Shown here in pieces: positions 35,920 through 46,522 of a stretch of DNA of 64,000 nt (the first letter of the stretch is position 1; every line of letters begins with the position of its first letter). The stretch is from Calycina herbarum. Lineage: Eukaryota; Ascomycota; Leotiomycetes; Helotiales; Pezizellaceae. The notes beneath the pieces were generated by a model that was not told where the DNA came from, made no database searches, and worked only from the letters and a program-made list of their open reading frames with translations. Where the stretch lies: positions 1 to 64,000 of the forward strand of contig LLEY01000025.1 in the NCBI GenBank assembly GCA_001414485.1, given 5' to 3'. Position numbers and translations under genes: made by a program.

Positions 35920-37607
35920 ATGTCAACCGCAAAGAGCCTCTGTTTTCTTGACCTACCAAAGGATGCTCGACGAAGCATTTACTATTATGCGGGTGTCCCT
36001 CTTCAAACCACAGTAACGCTAGCCGAATTCAAGAAAGAAAAGGGGAATATAACTACAACGAGGGAGAAGTGGAAGAAGAAGAGAGCGACTCGAACGACGA
36101 CGCAGACGACGACTTCGACCTCGAAAACTATCTCAAAAAATATAAAAAAGACGCTGAAATCAATCAATACGACGACGTGGACAAAGACTACGGCCGCATT
36201 TCACCCCGACTCGGTGGCTGCCACCGTAGCATCAGGCGGGTTTCTCAATCTGTCTTAAAGGAAGTGGAACAACTATATTTCAGTGAGAACAAATTCATCG
36301 CACAATTCTCTTCCGATTATTGTCGGCAACCGTTATCTTCTTTTTCCGATGACGCTCTTGCTTCCTTGAAGTTCCTTTCCATCAAGATTCGTAACTTCAA
36401 ATATCAAAGGTCCACCAACTTTCCTTTCCATATTACCAGCCAGTGAGATGAGAATATGATAGAAGCATACGAAGCCGTGGTAAAGCGTCTATCTGCGAAG
36501 TCTTGTCCAGAGTTAGAGTTGAAAATTCATTGCGATACCAATGACACGGCAACAGCTCACAAAATCTTGGGACCACTTTACAACCTGCCACCTCTCAACT
36601 CTCTGGCCATTCGCCTTTCCAAAATTCACAACGAACCTCTTCAGGAGTTAGCAGAAAAGACACTTGTACGAATGACTAGAAATGCTCCTTCGGTAAACCC
36701 GATATTTCACCGTTACAATGAGCTTCCGAAAGAACTTCGCCTGCATGTACTAGCTCATACGAATCTGGTGTCTGACATTGTCACCACCGACTAGCTTTCT
36801 TGGGAGAACAAGTATGTGTTTTCGAGAGCAGGAATTCCGGTGTACAATTGTGGTACACATTGCAGAAGAGACTACACCGCCGCCTCCACAAGTTGCAATT
36901 GCTGTAACGAGGCGACTTCGCTCTTCCTGGTCTCGCAAAAAATGAATGAAGAGGCAACCGAAGTCTTCTACAAACAAAACATGTTCGTACTTGCACCCAC
37001 TCGTCCGCCAACTCGTGGAATCGAGGTGGATATGTTTTTCAAACCCCGTAGCACCAAGGCGCTTCAGAATATCAGAACTCTCAAGTTTGTTGTAGATCGT
37101 TTCTACACAACGCCAAAGCAAAGAGTTATTCAGGGGTGGGCGAGAGGATTTCGAAACCTTTTGAGACGTATCACAGACCTGAGATGGGATATTGTTGTCT
37201 CTTTTCAAGTCGAACCTGCTGATAATGATCCATCTACCTATGCAAGCGCCGATAACGTCTCACACGGTACTTGAGGCTTAGGAAGATACCGCGCATCATT
37301 TGAAGAAGTGACGGGCCTGTTTGTGGGGCTTGAACTCGTGAAAGGATTCGAGGTGGAAATTGAGTGGGTGCAACCGTTCTTTAATTTATCCTACGTTCAA
37401 CCAGACGAGGTAGAGCGGCGCAAAATCGAACAACTGAACAGAAAATGGGAAGACGAGAGGTTGCGGATGAAATATCGCCTGGAGAGGTTAATTTTGGGTC
37501 CGATGTACAACAGAATACCAAAAATAGGCGACCTTTGGGAGGACAAGCAAAACTGGGACACTGTCCGTATGGAAGAAGCAGTGCGGTACTATAGTCGCGG
37601 AGGATAG
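35920..37607 (+). pseudogene. Broken paralog of the F-box-like gene (copy 3)
   Basis: Starts MSTAKSLCFLDLPKDARRSIYYYAG at 35920 and is colinear with copy 1 to near its end. A frame change occurs around 36010-36060, inside an acidic low-complexity insert rich in Asp/Glu. From 36069 to 37607 all pieces share one frame, interrupted only by stops at 36444 (TGA), about 36792 (TAG) and about 37272 (TGA). The last two align with Trp codons in copy 1 (TTNWHDK and GAWNLEP), so each fits TGG to TAG/TGA. Retained family segments include VSQSVLKEVEQLYFSEN, YNELPKELRLHVL, CNCCNEATSLFLVSQKMNEEA and VEIEWVQPFF. The protein is not made unless the stops are read through. Confidence 0.87.
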
Positions 37608-39484
37608 CAGGACCTGAGACCTCTGGATCTGTCTCGGCTTGGAGCTCAATCAATTGCAATCTTCGAAAGAGAATTGAAGAAGCAAATACTTCATTTTGTG
37701 ATTCATCCAAATAATCTCACTAAATTATCAGAGAACAACTGGAGTAACTACGGGGGGTTGGTAGACAAAGAGCAGACTTTTGTGACGGTGGAAGTTAGGG
37801 AGGGGCACTTGGAATGGTGCAGAAGGCTACTCGACACAGGCCCCAGTTTCTGTATCAATAATACAAGCTCTTTTACTACTCGTGCGCTAGAAAACAGTAT
37901 TCCATATTGTGAGGTCATGGTGAAATTCTCAAAAGGGTCGTGTTGGACAACAAAGCTTGGAGTAAATACTCTTGCTGTTCGGATTCTTTTTGGAGAATCA
38001 GGAACAATTGAACATTATTGTGCTAAAACATCTAGCTAGGACTTTGAAATCGTACCTAGCTTCGGGAATAATTACTTAACTTCTTCTAGAAAGTTAGAAC
38101 AACGGGATACTATTGTACCTTTTCCTGTGTATGGCTATGGAGAGTACATTTACTCCTGACTAGTAAGGGTTATACAACTTTCTCTTGCTCTTTCTTCTCC
38201 TTTTCCCTCCTTTTCCTAGGCAAAAGCTTAAATTGAGAATACATGGATCATTTAGGGAGTCACGAGTTTACGAACAAAAAGCGTTTGGTCAAGACCGAAA
38301 TGCCACAATAGACTGGGGTTGGGGGACGTAGGGGAAGATCAAGGCCTGTCGCCTACTTCAGGGAGGTCAAGTTATACTAAGCAGAGCCTTCTGAGCACCT
38401 GAGTCTAGAACCACGACTGGCAGCAACTACAACCAGCCAGTTGGAACAAGCTTTAATGCAAAAATGGCTACTCTACCAGAGAATTCCGAGACCCAACGGC
38501 TGAAAAAGGGAGGAAGTAGCGCCTACTCAACCTACAAAAGGTTTATTGAATGCAGCAGATATATATACATATTAGAAATTTGATGACTTTTAAGAGTAAA
38601 CAACATTCTGCTCACTGTTTTGAAATCCACAGTACTATTTTTGGAATGGATGAAAGTATGCTGAAGGACCAATCAAGTCTCTTCATTCCCCCATATTGTT
38701 ATGTCGCCTAAATTCTCCCGCTTTAGTGCGCCACTTTACTTGCTTTTTCCACAACACCAAGCATATCCCATTACGTCTGGAATAATCATGTGATTAACCA
38801 AGTACTTCAATTACTGTTTTATAATTTGCGCAATGGCCAGTGTAACGAGTGAGCTCGTATAAACCAGAGAATGTAAGTCTTCTATGCGTTGTGTGATCGC
38901 TCGCCTCATCCCCCAGCAGGGCTGAATAACTCGTATAAGATGTGATATTTCTCCCCACCCTAGAAGATACAGGTAGTCGAATAAGACATGACCAATGATA
39001 ATGATCTTGCGTTCCAAGGGCCTAGTGTAACCCCGCTTTCCCGATCAAAACTCTGGCGGCCTCCTCTTTCCCTCCACCAGCTCCTTCACAACAACCAACT
39101 CGCTGTCTTCCTCCTCACCTCCAAGTATCCAAACATCAAAGAAGCCTTGTGCGTGTCTCGTTTCTTCTGTTGGTGTAACATTGCAATATATGTCCCAGCT
39201 TGTGTCCATATTTCCCCGCTAAAGTTCCGTCCACAAAACTCCACAATTTTCTACAGCCTAAAACAAGGAAACAAACCACGAACCCAGCAAGCCGACAAAA
39301 CGAAACGACAGTTACCCATTTTTTCGACGTCATACAAACAAGGAAACAGTTTATGCGTGGTGACCATTTTCTTTCTCACGAAAACGAGGGAAAGGAGAAA
39401 CTTGAAGGAGAAACAATTTCAACATCGCAACGAAACGAAAGCCAAGGCTGTGAAGGGAATCAAGCGCCCGGAAACAAGTTGAAA
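37608..39484. other. Intergenic region, no convincing gene
   Basis: 1.9 kb. The longest frame (37674-38039, 121 codons) has no recognised domain. A 39-codon frame beginning MATLPENSETQRLKKGG at 38464 looks protein-like but is too short to judge. The part after about 39200 reads open into the following gene but is compositionally leader-like. Confidence 0.45.
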
Positions 39485-40000
39485 ATGGCCTTTGCAAAAT
39501 CATCATCTACGTCCTCGAGATGTGTATTCGTCGCACTACTCGCGATGCTCGTCGTTTTCTGCCTTGTACACACATGGAAGTTCTATCCAACGCCTTTCTC
39601 AATTGAACAATCGCCCTTTTCCCCAAAGACCAAGTCGTCGACTTCTCTGAAGACACCAACCAACCCATCACCCAAGAAGTACCCACACACATCATATCCC
39701 CTCGCTCCCTTTTACTGTCCGCAAACAGAAACACCCGCTACGAAAACCTACAAAGTCCGCCTCGACACAACTTATTCCCTCCCAGAACACCTTCGGTTTC
39801 TTACCCAACGCCTTCCCAAATCGATTCACCTAGAAGAGCCACAAAACCTTCAGGTCTCACAGGATGGATCGAGGATCTTTACGCTATCCGGGGTGACTGA
39901 TAAAGTACTTGAGATTATTCGAAAGGATCCCGGAGTTTGGTTTGTTGGGTGTGAGGATTGGAAAGAGCTTAGAGTAATTCATGGGGAGTTGAAGACGTAG
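39485..40000 (+). CDS. Small membrane-anchored or secreted protein, unknown function
   Basis: 171 aa from the ATG at 39485; the open frame continues upstream to 39200, but that part is low complexity and the 39485 start puts a hydrophobic segment (CVFVALLAMLVVFCLVHTW, about 13-31) at the N-terminus. This acts as a signal anchor or signal peptide. A Ser/Thr/Pro/Lys-rich linker follows, then a compact domain from TYKVRLDTTYSLPEHLRFL to VWFVGCEDWKELRVIHGELKT. The order strand, helix, strand, SGVTDKVLEIIRKDPGVWFVG resembles the inhibitor-I9/subtilisin-propeptide fold (compare xxVLExLRxDPxVxxV), but this is only a pattern resemblance. Two Cys are in the mature part. The function is unknown. Confidence 0.65.
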   Translation: MAFAKSSSTSSRCVFVALLAMLVVFCLVHTWKFYPTPFSIEQSPFSPKTKSSTSLKTPTNPSPKKYPHTSYPLAPFYCPQTETPATKTYKVRLDTTYSLPEHLRFLTQRLPKSIHLEEPQNLQVSQDGSRIFTLSGVTDKVLEIIRKDPGVWFVGCEDWKELRVIHGELKT

Positions 40001-41512
40001 GAAATTGAGAGGGGGAATGAAATCTTCTGTAGGAAAAGAATTCGGCTTTTGATAAAGAGGAAACTGAGGACGAGCAGCTATTAAAATAAATTAAAATATA
40101 ATAATTTATAAGTAGTATTTTATAATTTTTTAGAAGACGTAGAGATAAAAGATAAGTCTCTAGAGTAGTTTATTTTTATTAATAAAATGATTAATATAAG
40201 TAAAAGAGTTATTTATCTAGAGATTTCTAGAGATAGATTTTATAATAAAGAGATAGTTATTAAGATATTAAAGATTCTATATAAAGTATTAAAACTAAAT
40301 AGATGTTTAATACTAAAGTTATTACTATATACTCTTAGACTCTATATAGAAAGAACCGTTGCTCTCTATTGCTCTAACTAAGCATTTTCAGCTGATTCGG
40401 TTAGTAGGTGGTAAGCTAACGATTCCAGGGGTTCTTTCCTTGTAGAGGCTAAAGAACTGAGATAAGAACCGACTAAAACACATTTTCCAAGCAACACAAT
40501 CATTTTCAGCTCTTATATCAAAACCCAATGTTGAAATTAGCAGTGAGTCCTTCTAACGTCAGTTAACTTTTGTAAAGAGAGCCCTGGCTTCATGCTGATG
40601 ATCAATCGCAAGTGTCAGTCCCTGAATACCATGAACGGAAAAACCCGTCCAAATTGTAGCTAACAGAAGATGGTGCTTTGTTTTTATATCTGGCGTAGCC
40701 CCCCCTTTCATATCGGATGAGTTAACGCGTCTCGATTGCCCTCAAGCTTGCGCGAATTTCTCGCCCCGCAAATTTGCTTTCTCAAAGTTACACGGCACCG
40801 AAAAAAATACATTGTTTCGATTCTTTCTGTAAGAACCCCTTTCCTCTGCAAAAATTAGCTGATGATAAATTATGAGCCTTGACAGATGTATTTTCAATCA
40901 AAAGGTTCAAGATAATTGATCTGTGGTGGTCTAAGGACCTGCAGCCCACTCATTACAATTGCCTTGTTCTAGGTTATGGACATACATTATAGGAAGCATC
41001 CCCGATCTTCAATCCTTGTTCAATAAACAGGATTGGGACAGGTGCATGCCAATTCTGCAACCTTCACCCTCCATGTCAGCCGCCCCCAGGAAAAATGAGG
41101 CTCTAGAAAAAGCAAAAACATCGGCCACTTTACGGAAAAGCTGAGCCGGAATACGCTTCAAATTGTTCTTCAAGTTATGGTTTCTGTCTTTGGATTGCTG
41201 GTTGAAACGGGAATTCCTTGACAAATACACTTCTAGCTCCGCTTCACGAAAACTGGTACCGGTATGGACTTAGTGCGTTCTCACGATGCTTCAGTCGTTG
41301 ATCGGAGAGTCAAGTTTAGCCGTCCAGGAATTCGCATGCATATGCAAGCCGAAATGGGCTGAGCTGCTGGGGAATCGAGCGCTGAAATGGCACTGAGCCG
41401 CATGCCGTATAAGATCTAAGGTTATTGTTCTGTGTCCCCGCATTCTTGATCATCTGCGTCACTATGCGTGTATTGAATATCGAAGTCCTACTCAAACTCG
41501 ACCGAGGACGAC
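40001..41512. other. Intergenic region with an AT-rich relic
   Basis: About 1.5 kb before the HET-domain gene. The first part holds a short RIP-like AT-rich block (listed separately at 40070-40385). The rest has normal composition and no convincing gene; frames at 40959-41144 and 41009-41230 overlap on opposite strands. Confidence 0.5.
40070..40385. repeat. Short AT-rich, RIP-like relic
   Basis: About 315 bases with the TpA-rich, CpA-poor texture of the retroelement blocks, embedded in normal DNA. It contains a 64-codon frame (40187-40381) rich in Ile/Leu/Lys/Arg without a recognisable domain. It is probably a remnant of an old repeat; its family cannot be told. Confidence 0.5.
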
Positions 41513-43847
41513 ATGTCTGACTCTGAATTCAGCAGTGATGGCAACAGCAGCAGAACGAGTAGAGTTAGGGTTGGGAGAACTAGCGGGGTGGAGCTTGACG
41601 AAGGGACCTCGCATCCAGGCCAAACGAAGAATACAATCAATCGCTGGCGACGAACCATTCTCAAAGGGCTTCCTCAGCTTGCAGACACCTACCAGTACCA
41701 ACCCCTGAGAGAACTACTGGACGAAGAAATCCGCGTCTTGGTCCTTGAACCAGGCAAGAAGGATGATCCGATCAGGGTCAAGTTGGTCCCAAGCGCTCTC
41801 AATGATTGCGCCAATCCAAAAACAAAAGCGCACAAATTCAGCGCGCTTTCATACTTTTGGGGCCAGGGTGACCCAATAGATACGATCAGTGTATCAAGTT
41901 TCAAAACTCTCGATGAGCCCAAAGACCCGCTGGCACCCGAGCAAGCAATTATTAACGCAATGAGTAGCAGCTACAGGGAGGGAGACAGAGATGGCACATT
42001 AATGGTTAGAAGAAATCTCAAAAGCGCATTAGTCCACTTCAGAGATAGAAAGGAACCACAAACATTGTGGATCGATGCTTTGTGCATCAACCAGTCCAAT
42101 CCAGAGGAGCGATCGCGACAAGTTGCGAAAATGCATAGGTTATATGTCAACGCCGACACCGTGAGCGTCTGGCTGGGTGATGGAACTACTGAACGTCCTG
42201 TTCCAAAGCCTTGCTTCGCTTTCTTAAGACAAATTCTTGATCTCCAAAATTTGGAAAAACTGCTGACAGAGGTCGAGTGTAAGTCGCATTTTTCATGGCA
42301 TATGTCAAAACTAATTTGAAGCAGCCAACAACTCGAAACTAGCCGAGAGCGCCATAGATGTTATCAGACTTATGCGAAATAAATGGTTTAGCCGTCGTTG
42401 GGTGGTTCAAGAGCTTGCGCTTGCTCATGATGCCACCGTGGTGTACGGGAAAGAAAGGATGCCCTGGTCGGATTTTTCAGATGCTATTGCGATTTTTATG
42501 AATTGCAAAGAGCGGATTGTCCCACCAGTATTGAGTGAACTTAGCAAAACAGCAAGAGACAGCAAGGAGATAGTCGCAGCCCAGAGTATTGAGGATTTAG
42601 GCGCCAACATCCTTGTGGACTTTACAAACAGTTTTTTCCGACGGGATAGAGACGGAAAAATACAACAACGAATGATGTCTTTGGAGATTTTGGTCTCGAG
42701 TTTGCTACCCTTCGAAGCAACCGAGCCTAGGGATACGATATACGCTGTTCTGTCACTGGCTAACGATACCCATGACGAGAACCAGAAATTGGACCAGAGA
42801 CTTGAGCCTGATTACAAACGCAAACTCCTGCTAGATGTCTATACAAATTTCATAACCTACTGCGCTGAAAAGTCAAAATCACTCGACATCTTACTTCGCA
42901 ACTGGGCTACCCCAGACAAAGCTATCCCAAAGTCGCCACATAAAGAGATTTTCGACAAGGAATTCAGGCAAAAGCTTGCCCGGAAGCAGGAATTACCATC
43001 TTGGATACCCTTGATCACTGAATCTTCCCATGGCAAACCAGAAAAGAGGGCCAAGGGCAGATCTTTTGGGGACAGCTTTGTTTGGAACTCTTTCGAAACG
43101 AGTCACAAGAATTATTGTGCAACATTGGATCTACCACCAATCTTCGAGTTTGGAGAGAAAAACAGCGTTGAGAGATCGGAGGGACAACCACGGGGCAAAA
43201 TTTGCGACGGCCGCCTTTTCGTCCAAGGTCTTCATGTTGGCAAAGTCTGTGCGTTGTCCGATCGGGCAGGGAAAGGAATGATCTTTTCCGATGCTCTTGA
43301 ATTGGCTGGCTTTGACGAAGAAGAGTTTGACGAGAGTGGCAAGTGGTCATTAGATACACCACGAGTACCAGAGGAGTTTTGGCGGACAATGGTCGCTGAC
43401 CGCGGCCAGTATGGAAGGAATACACCAAGCTGGTACCCTCGGGCTTGTATGGAGGCTCTCAACAATCGAAGCCCTTCTGGAGATATCGACCCCGACGAAG
43501 TCATGAAACTGCCTAAGGCGCCTAGTTTATGCAAATCTTTTTTGAAACGAGTCAAGCATGTCATTTGGGGAAGGAAATTCGCATACATTAAGTTGAAAGG
43601 GACAAAAATCGAAGGAAGAGAGACGTATGGTTTATTACCGGGGAAGACCAACGATAGTGATATCATTTGCCTTGTGTTTGGTTGCAGTGTGCCTGTGGTA
43701 CTTCGTCCGCATGAGGGCGATACGTATTATGAGATGATTGGGGAATGCTTTATTTATGGAATAATGCAAGGCGAAGCGGTCTCTGGTATGGAGGGGTGGG
43801 AACTTCCCCAATTGCTTGAAAAGTCAAAACGCTTCCAATTGCGATAA
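41513..43847 (+). CDS. HET-domain protein (heterokaryon incompatibility type)
   Basis: Two exons, 41513-42278 and 42325-43847 (46 bp intron, GTAAGT...GCAG); 762 aa. The HET domain is complete by its hallmark blocks: KFSALSYFWGQG (about 108-119), NLKSALVHFRD then TLWIDALCINQSNPEERSRQVAKM, and VSVWLGDG. After the intron come NKWFSRRWVVQELALA and EPRDTIYAVLSLA (about 385-405). A long C-terminal region follows, including the GRLFVQGLHVGKV and TYYEMIGECFIYGIM segments typical of HET proteins. HET-domain proteins mediate non-self recognition and programmed cell death when incompatible hyphae fuse; whether this member does is unknown. No NACHT, repeat or partner gene is adjacent. It is not RIP-damaged although a heterochromatin-like transposon block starts about 2.2 kb downstream. 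Confidence 0.93.
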
Positions 43848-44535
43848 AATTTAGAAGATTGAAGTTTTTGGGTTGTGCTGATATTGTTTGGAGTCCGACC
43901 AAGGTGTTGTGTTCTAATAAAAAATTGCCTGCTTGCAAACTAGCCAGCTAGGAGAATCTTGTCTCAATTTGGGAAATGTATTGAGACGGATGTAACTTAA
44001 GCGAGGAAATGCTAATTTGAAAAACTGAAGTTAACACCTTTCTTCAATTTTGGAAGAAACAACCTTGGTACCTATTACCGTAGGTCCCGGTGGTTCTTTG
44101 AATAAGGCCTGTGGGCTTACGGGTCTGGGCAGTGTTCGGTGAGTGTTGTGTCAGACTGCACTGCCGGAAAAATCTGCCGCCGCCTTAACCTGAAGAAAAC
44201 GCCATTATGCAGGTGACAAGGGCTGAGACAGATTATTCCCTCATCCACAGGATGCATGATGTATTATCGCAAGTCGTAGTGGTGTCCGCGGAATTGGCCC
44301 GCCACAATCCTCGTGGCGGAGTGTGAGCTGGAAGGGTCGTTCATGGGGCCCCCCTCCTTTCACCGAATTTCCCGCCTGTGATTTACTATCGTCCGCAGTC
44401 TCGATCTCAGGCTGACCAAGTTCAGTATAAGACTCCTCGGACTGAAAAGAACCTACACATTGTTCAATTTACATCTAACATACTCGAATTCTTACCAATC
44501 ATCGCGTCATTTTTACACATTTCTACGGCACCGAC
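43848..44535. other. Intergenic region
   Basis: About 690 bases between the HET gene and the next gene; no gene is seen. A C-rich GGGCCCCCCTCC stretch near 44346 and CT-rich DNA before 44535 may belong to the downstream promoter. Confidence 0.5.
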
Positions 44536-45288
44536 GTGATGTACAGTTATCATCGGTCTCAAAAGAACAGACTTTCTCCAAATCCCTCCTACCCTCCCTC
44601 AAAACGACAGAAACATCCAGAACAAGGACGACGCAACTCTAGTAATCGACTGTCCTTCAATCAAAAGGACGTTTTCAAGTGGTATGAACAACACACCCAA
44701 CAATACGAAGGAGAAGAGATATTTTCTCCGGAATGGAAAGACCGACTGCTCGATTGGGGAGAACAATTCAAACAGGCGGACTCCGATCAAATTGCCGCTT
44801 ATGAAAGGAATCCCCGATCACTAGATATCGGCCTCTTTTTCCAGTTCCATCCTGTTGCTGCGTTCTCACTATGGCATGTATTGCAAGCATGTTATGAGCT
44901 GGATATGAATATTTGTGGGAGCAATGAAATGACAGCCGGGGCGATAGAGGAGCGAAGAAAGATTATAGGGTGGAGGGATTTGCGTGTTTTCGATTACCTT
45001 CAGTCTGAGGAGATCATGAACACGTGGCAGAAGAAGCTCATCTTGATCTTACGCGAGGTTGAGCAAACCCAGCAAAGTAATAGCAAAGTGGCGAGAGAGG
45101 ATATGGCAAATCGTCTTTATAGTCTTACTGAGGATGTCCAGTCTCTCGAAAACGCATTGTCAACTCTAGAGTCGGTGTTTGAGTCTGATGATATGGGATC
45201 ATGTCAGTGGATGTTGAAACTTGTGCAGCATGGCGTAGGTACACGATGTCGAGCAGTTGAAAGAATATTTGACCAGAGAAAAGTTTGA
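44536..45288 (+). CDS. Hypothetical protein, unknown
   Basis: Single open frame, 250 aa, starting MMYSYHRSQKNRL. The N-terminus is basic and Ser/Pro-rich with a possible nuclear localisation patch (PPSKRQKH, about 21-28). It is followed by a mainly helical, charged region (FNQKDVFKWYEQHTQQY; LVQHGVGTRCRAVERIF near the end) with a likely coiled coil around 185-215 (ANRLYSLTEDVQSLENALSTLESVF). There is no recognised domain, signal peptide or membrane segment. It is the last normal-composition gene before the transposon stack. Confidence that it is a gene rests on length, low-bias composition and a single clean frame. Confidence 0.6.
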   Translation: MMYSYHRSQKNRLSPNPSYPPSKRQKHPEQGRRNSSNRLSFNQKDVFKWYEQHTQQYEGEEIFSPEWKDRLLDWGEQFKQADSDQIAAYERNPRSLDIGLFFQFHPVAAFSLWHVLQACYELDMNICGSNEMTAGAIEERRKIIGWRDLRVFDYLQSEEIMNTWQKKLILILREVEQTQQSNSKVAREDMANRLYSLTEDVQSLENALSTLESVFESDDMGSCQWMLKLVQHGVGTRCRAVERIFDQRKV

Positions 45289-46044
45289 TAAGAGTAGCAA
45301 ATGTACATATAACTGTTAGCCTGTTAGCAGTCTTTCTCGACTTGTAGTACAGTATGTCTTCATTTTATTTTGCTGGAAATGATATTAGAAATCTTAAAAT
45401 GAACTTTCAACAAGTGAAAGTGTCGGTATGCACAAGTGGTTAGCACTTCCACGTGCCCTTCTCGCTTAACGAGGAGGGCGGGTATTTAAGTAGAACCGAG
45501 TACAGCTTGTACTCGGTATGCATCAACGATAGTTACAACGATAATATACTCTTTTTGCATCAAGCTATTGACCACCGAGTCAAACCAACAGAAAGCAACG
45601 AGAAACAGGAAAGAATTCTCACCCTCGAAAAGTTAAAATTCAGGAGACTACTCTCCAGCGATTTTCTCTTTATTCCTCTTGTGGCTAGAAATATTCCTCA
45701 CTAGACTTAGGCACTGATACTATTGATAAAATATCGAGGAGGTCTCTAATAATTATTATATCGAGTAGAACTTAATTAATAATATATTAGATATATAAGT
45801 TATATAATCGCTAAATAGTAAATCCGTGCTAATAGCTAATAGAATCTATAGACTCGACTTCAAGTAAAGTTATATACTTTTTATTAATATAATACTATAA
45901 TATAAATAAGTGTTTAGCTCTCTTAAAGTAATTAATCTAGATTTATAGATATAGTATTTATATAAAAGAAAATTAGTTTTTAGAAAAAAAGTGTAAATTA
46001 TATTAACGTGGTTTATTAGAACCCGGATTATATCAGGAACCGGA
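45289..46044. other. Transition from gene-bearing DNA to the transposon stack
   Basis: Normal composition to about 45715, then AT-rich, RIP-like relic DNA to the LTR at 46045. It contains two close hairpins (about 45456-45480 and 45495-45517) next to a tRNA-like A-box, and an 83-codon frame (45453-45704) with no recognised domain. The AT-rich part (45720-46044) is the DNA into which the copy A2 element inserted. Confidence 0.5.
45495..45517. repeat. Perfect 10-bp inverted repeat (hairpin)
   Basis: ACCGAGTACA, loop GCT, TGTACTCGGT. A second stem (GCCCTTCTCG / CGAGGAGGGC, one G-T pair, loop CTTAA) lies just upstream. Together they look like a structured RNA or a decayed tRNA-derived repeat, but no full cloverleaf could be drawn. 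Confidence 0.6.
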
Positions 46045-46501
46045 TATAACGAAACTTAAACAAACTAAACAAAGGTAACTAAGTCTCGAAGGTTAGTATA
46101 TAAGTAAGAAGTACAGATGCGCCGATGTGTTCACTTGGAAGTAAACTCGTTACTTATATTAAAAATGTTAAATAAGATAATAAGATTAATAACTAAAGTT
46201 AAGTACGAAGCTCCTATCTAATAGCAGACGTGCTAGTCTTATATAGAACCTTCGTCCCTTCTAGGTAGACAGGATCGCCTATCGTTCTAGTTAACCAGAT
46301 CGCCTAGATTACTAGTCGACCTAGGTAATCCTTTATATTACGTAACTTCTAACGTACTCCTAATAGTAAGATCCTAGAATCTCTAAATACCTCTATATTA
46401 TAGATTCCCTCTTATATTACCTTCTATTCCCTAGACGTTATACCTTGTCCTATTAGAGTACTATCTAGACTACTTACTACGTAAAACGTGATTTCGTAAC
46501 A
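46045..46501 (-). repeat. 3' LTR of copy A2
   Basis: 457 bp; on the minus strand it begins TGTTACGAAATCACG and ends GTTATA. It is longer than the 421-427 bp LTRs of A1 and B, the difference lying in a middle region made of GATCGCC/AGATCGCT-like blocks. The sequence at 46502 onward matches the reverse complement of the DNA just before the 3' LTR of copy B, which identifies this as the 3' LTR. Confidence 0.8.
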
Positions 46502-46522
46502 CTATCCCCTTCTTAGCCTAGT

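Noticed and set aside
37674..38039. 121-codon frame after pseudogene copy 3
   Set aside because: No similarity to the F-box-like family and no other recognisable feature.
45424..45500. A functional tRNA gene
   Set aside because: The A-box is fair, but the B-box position (GGTATTTAAGT) does not fit GGTTCGANTCC, the D-stem does not pair and position 33 is not T.
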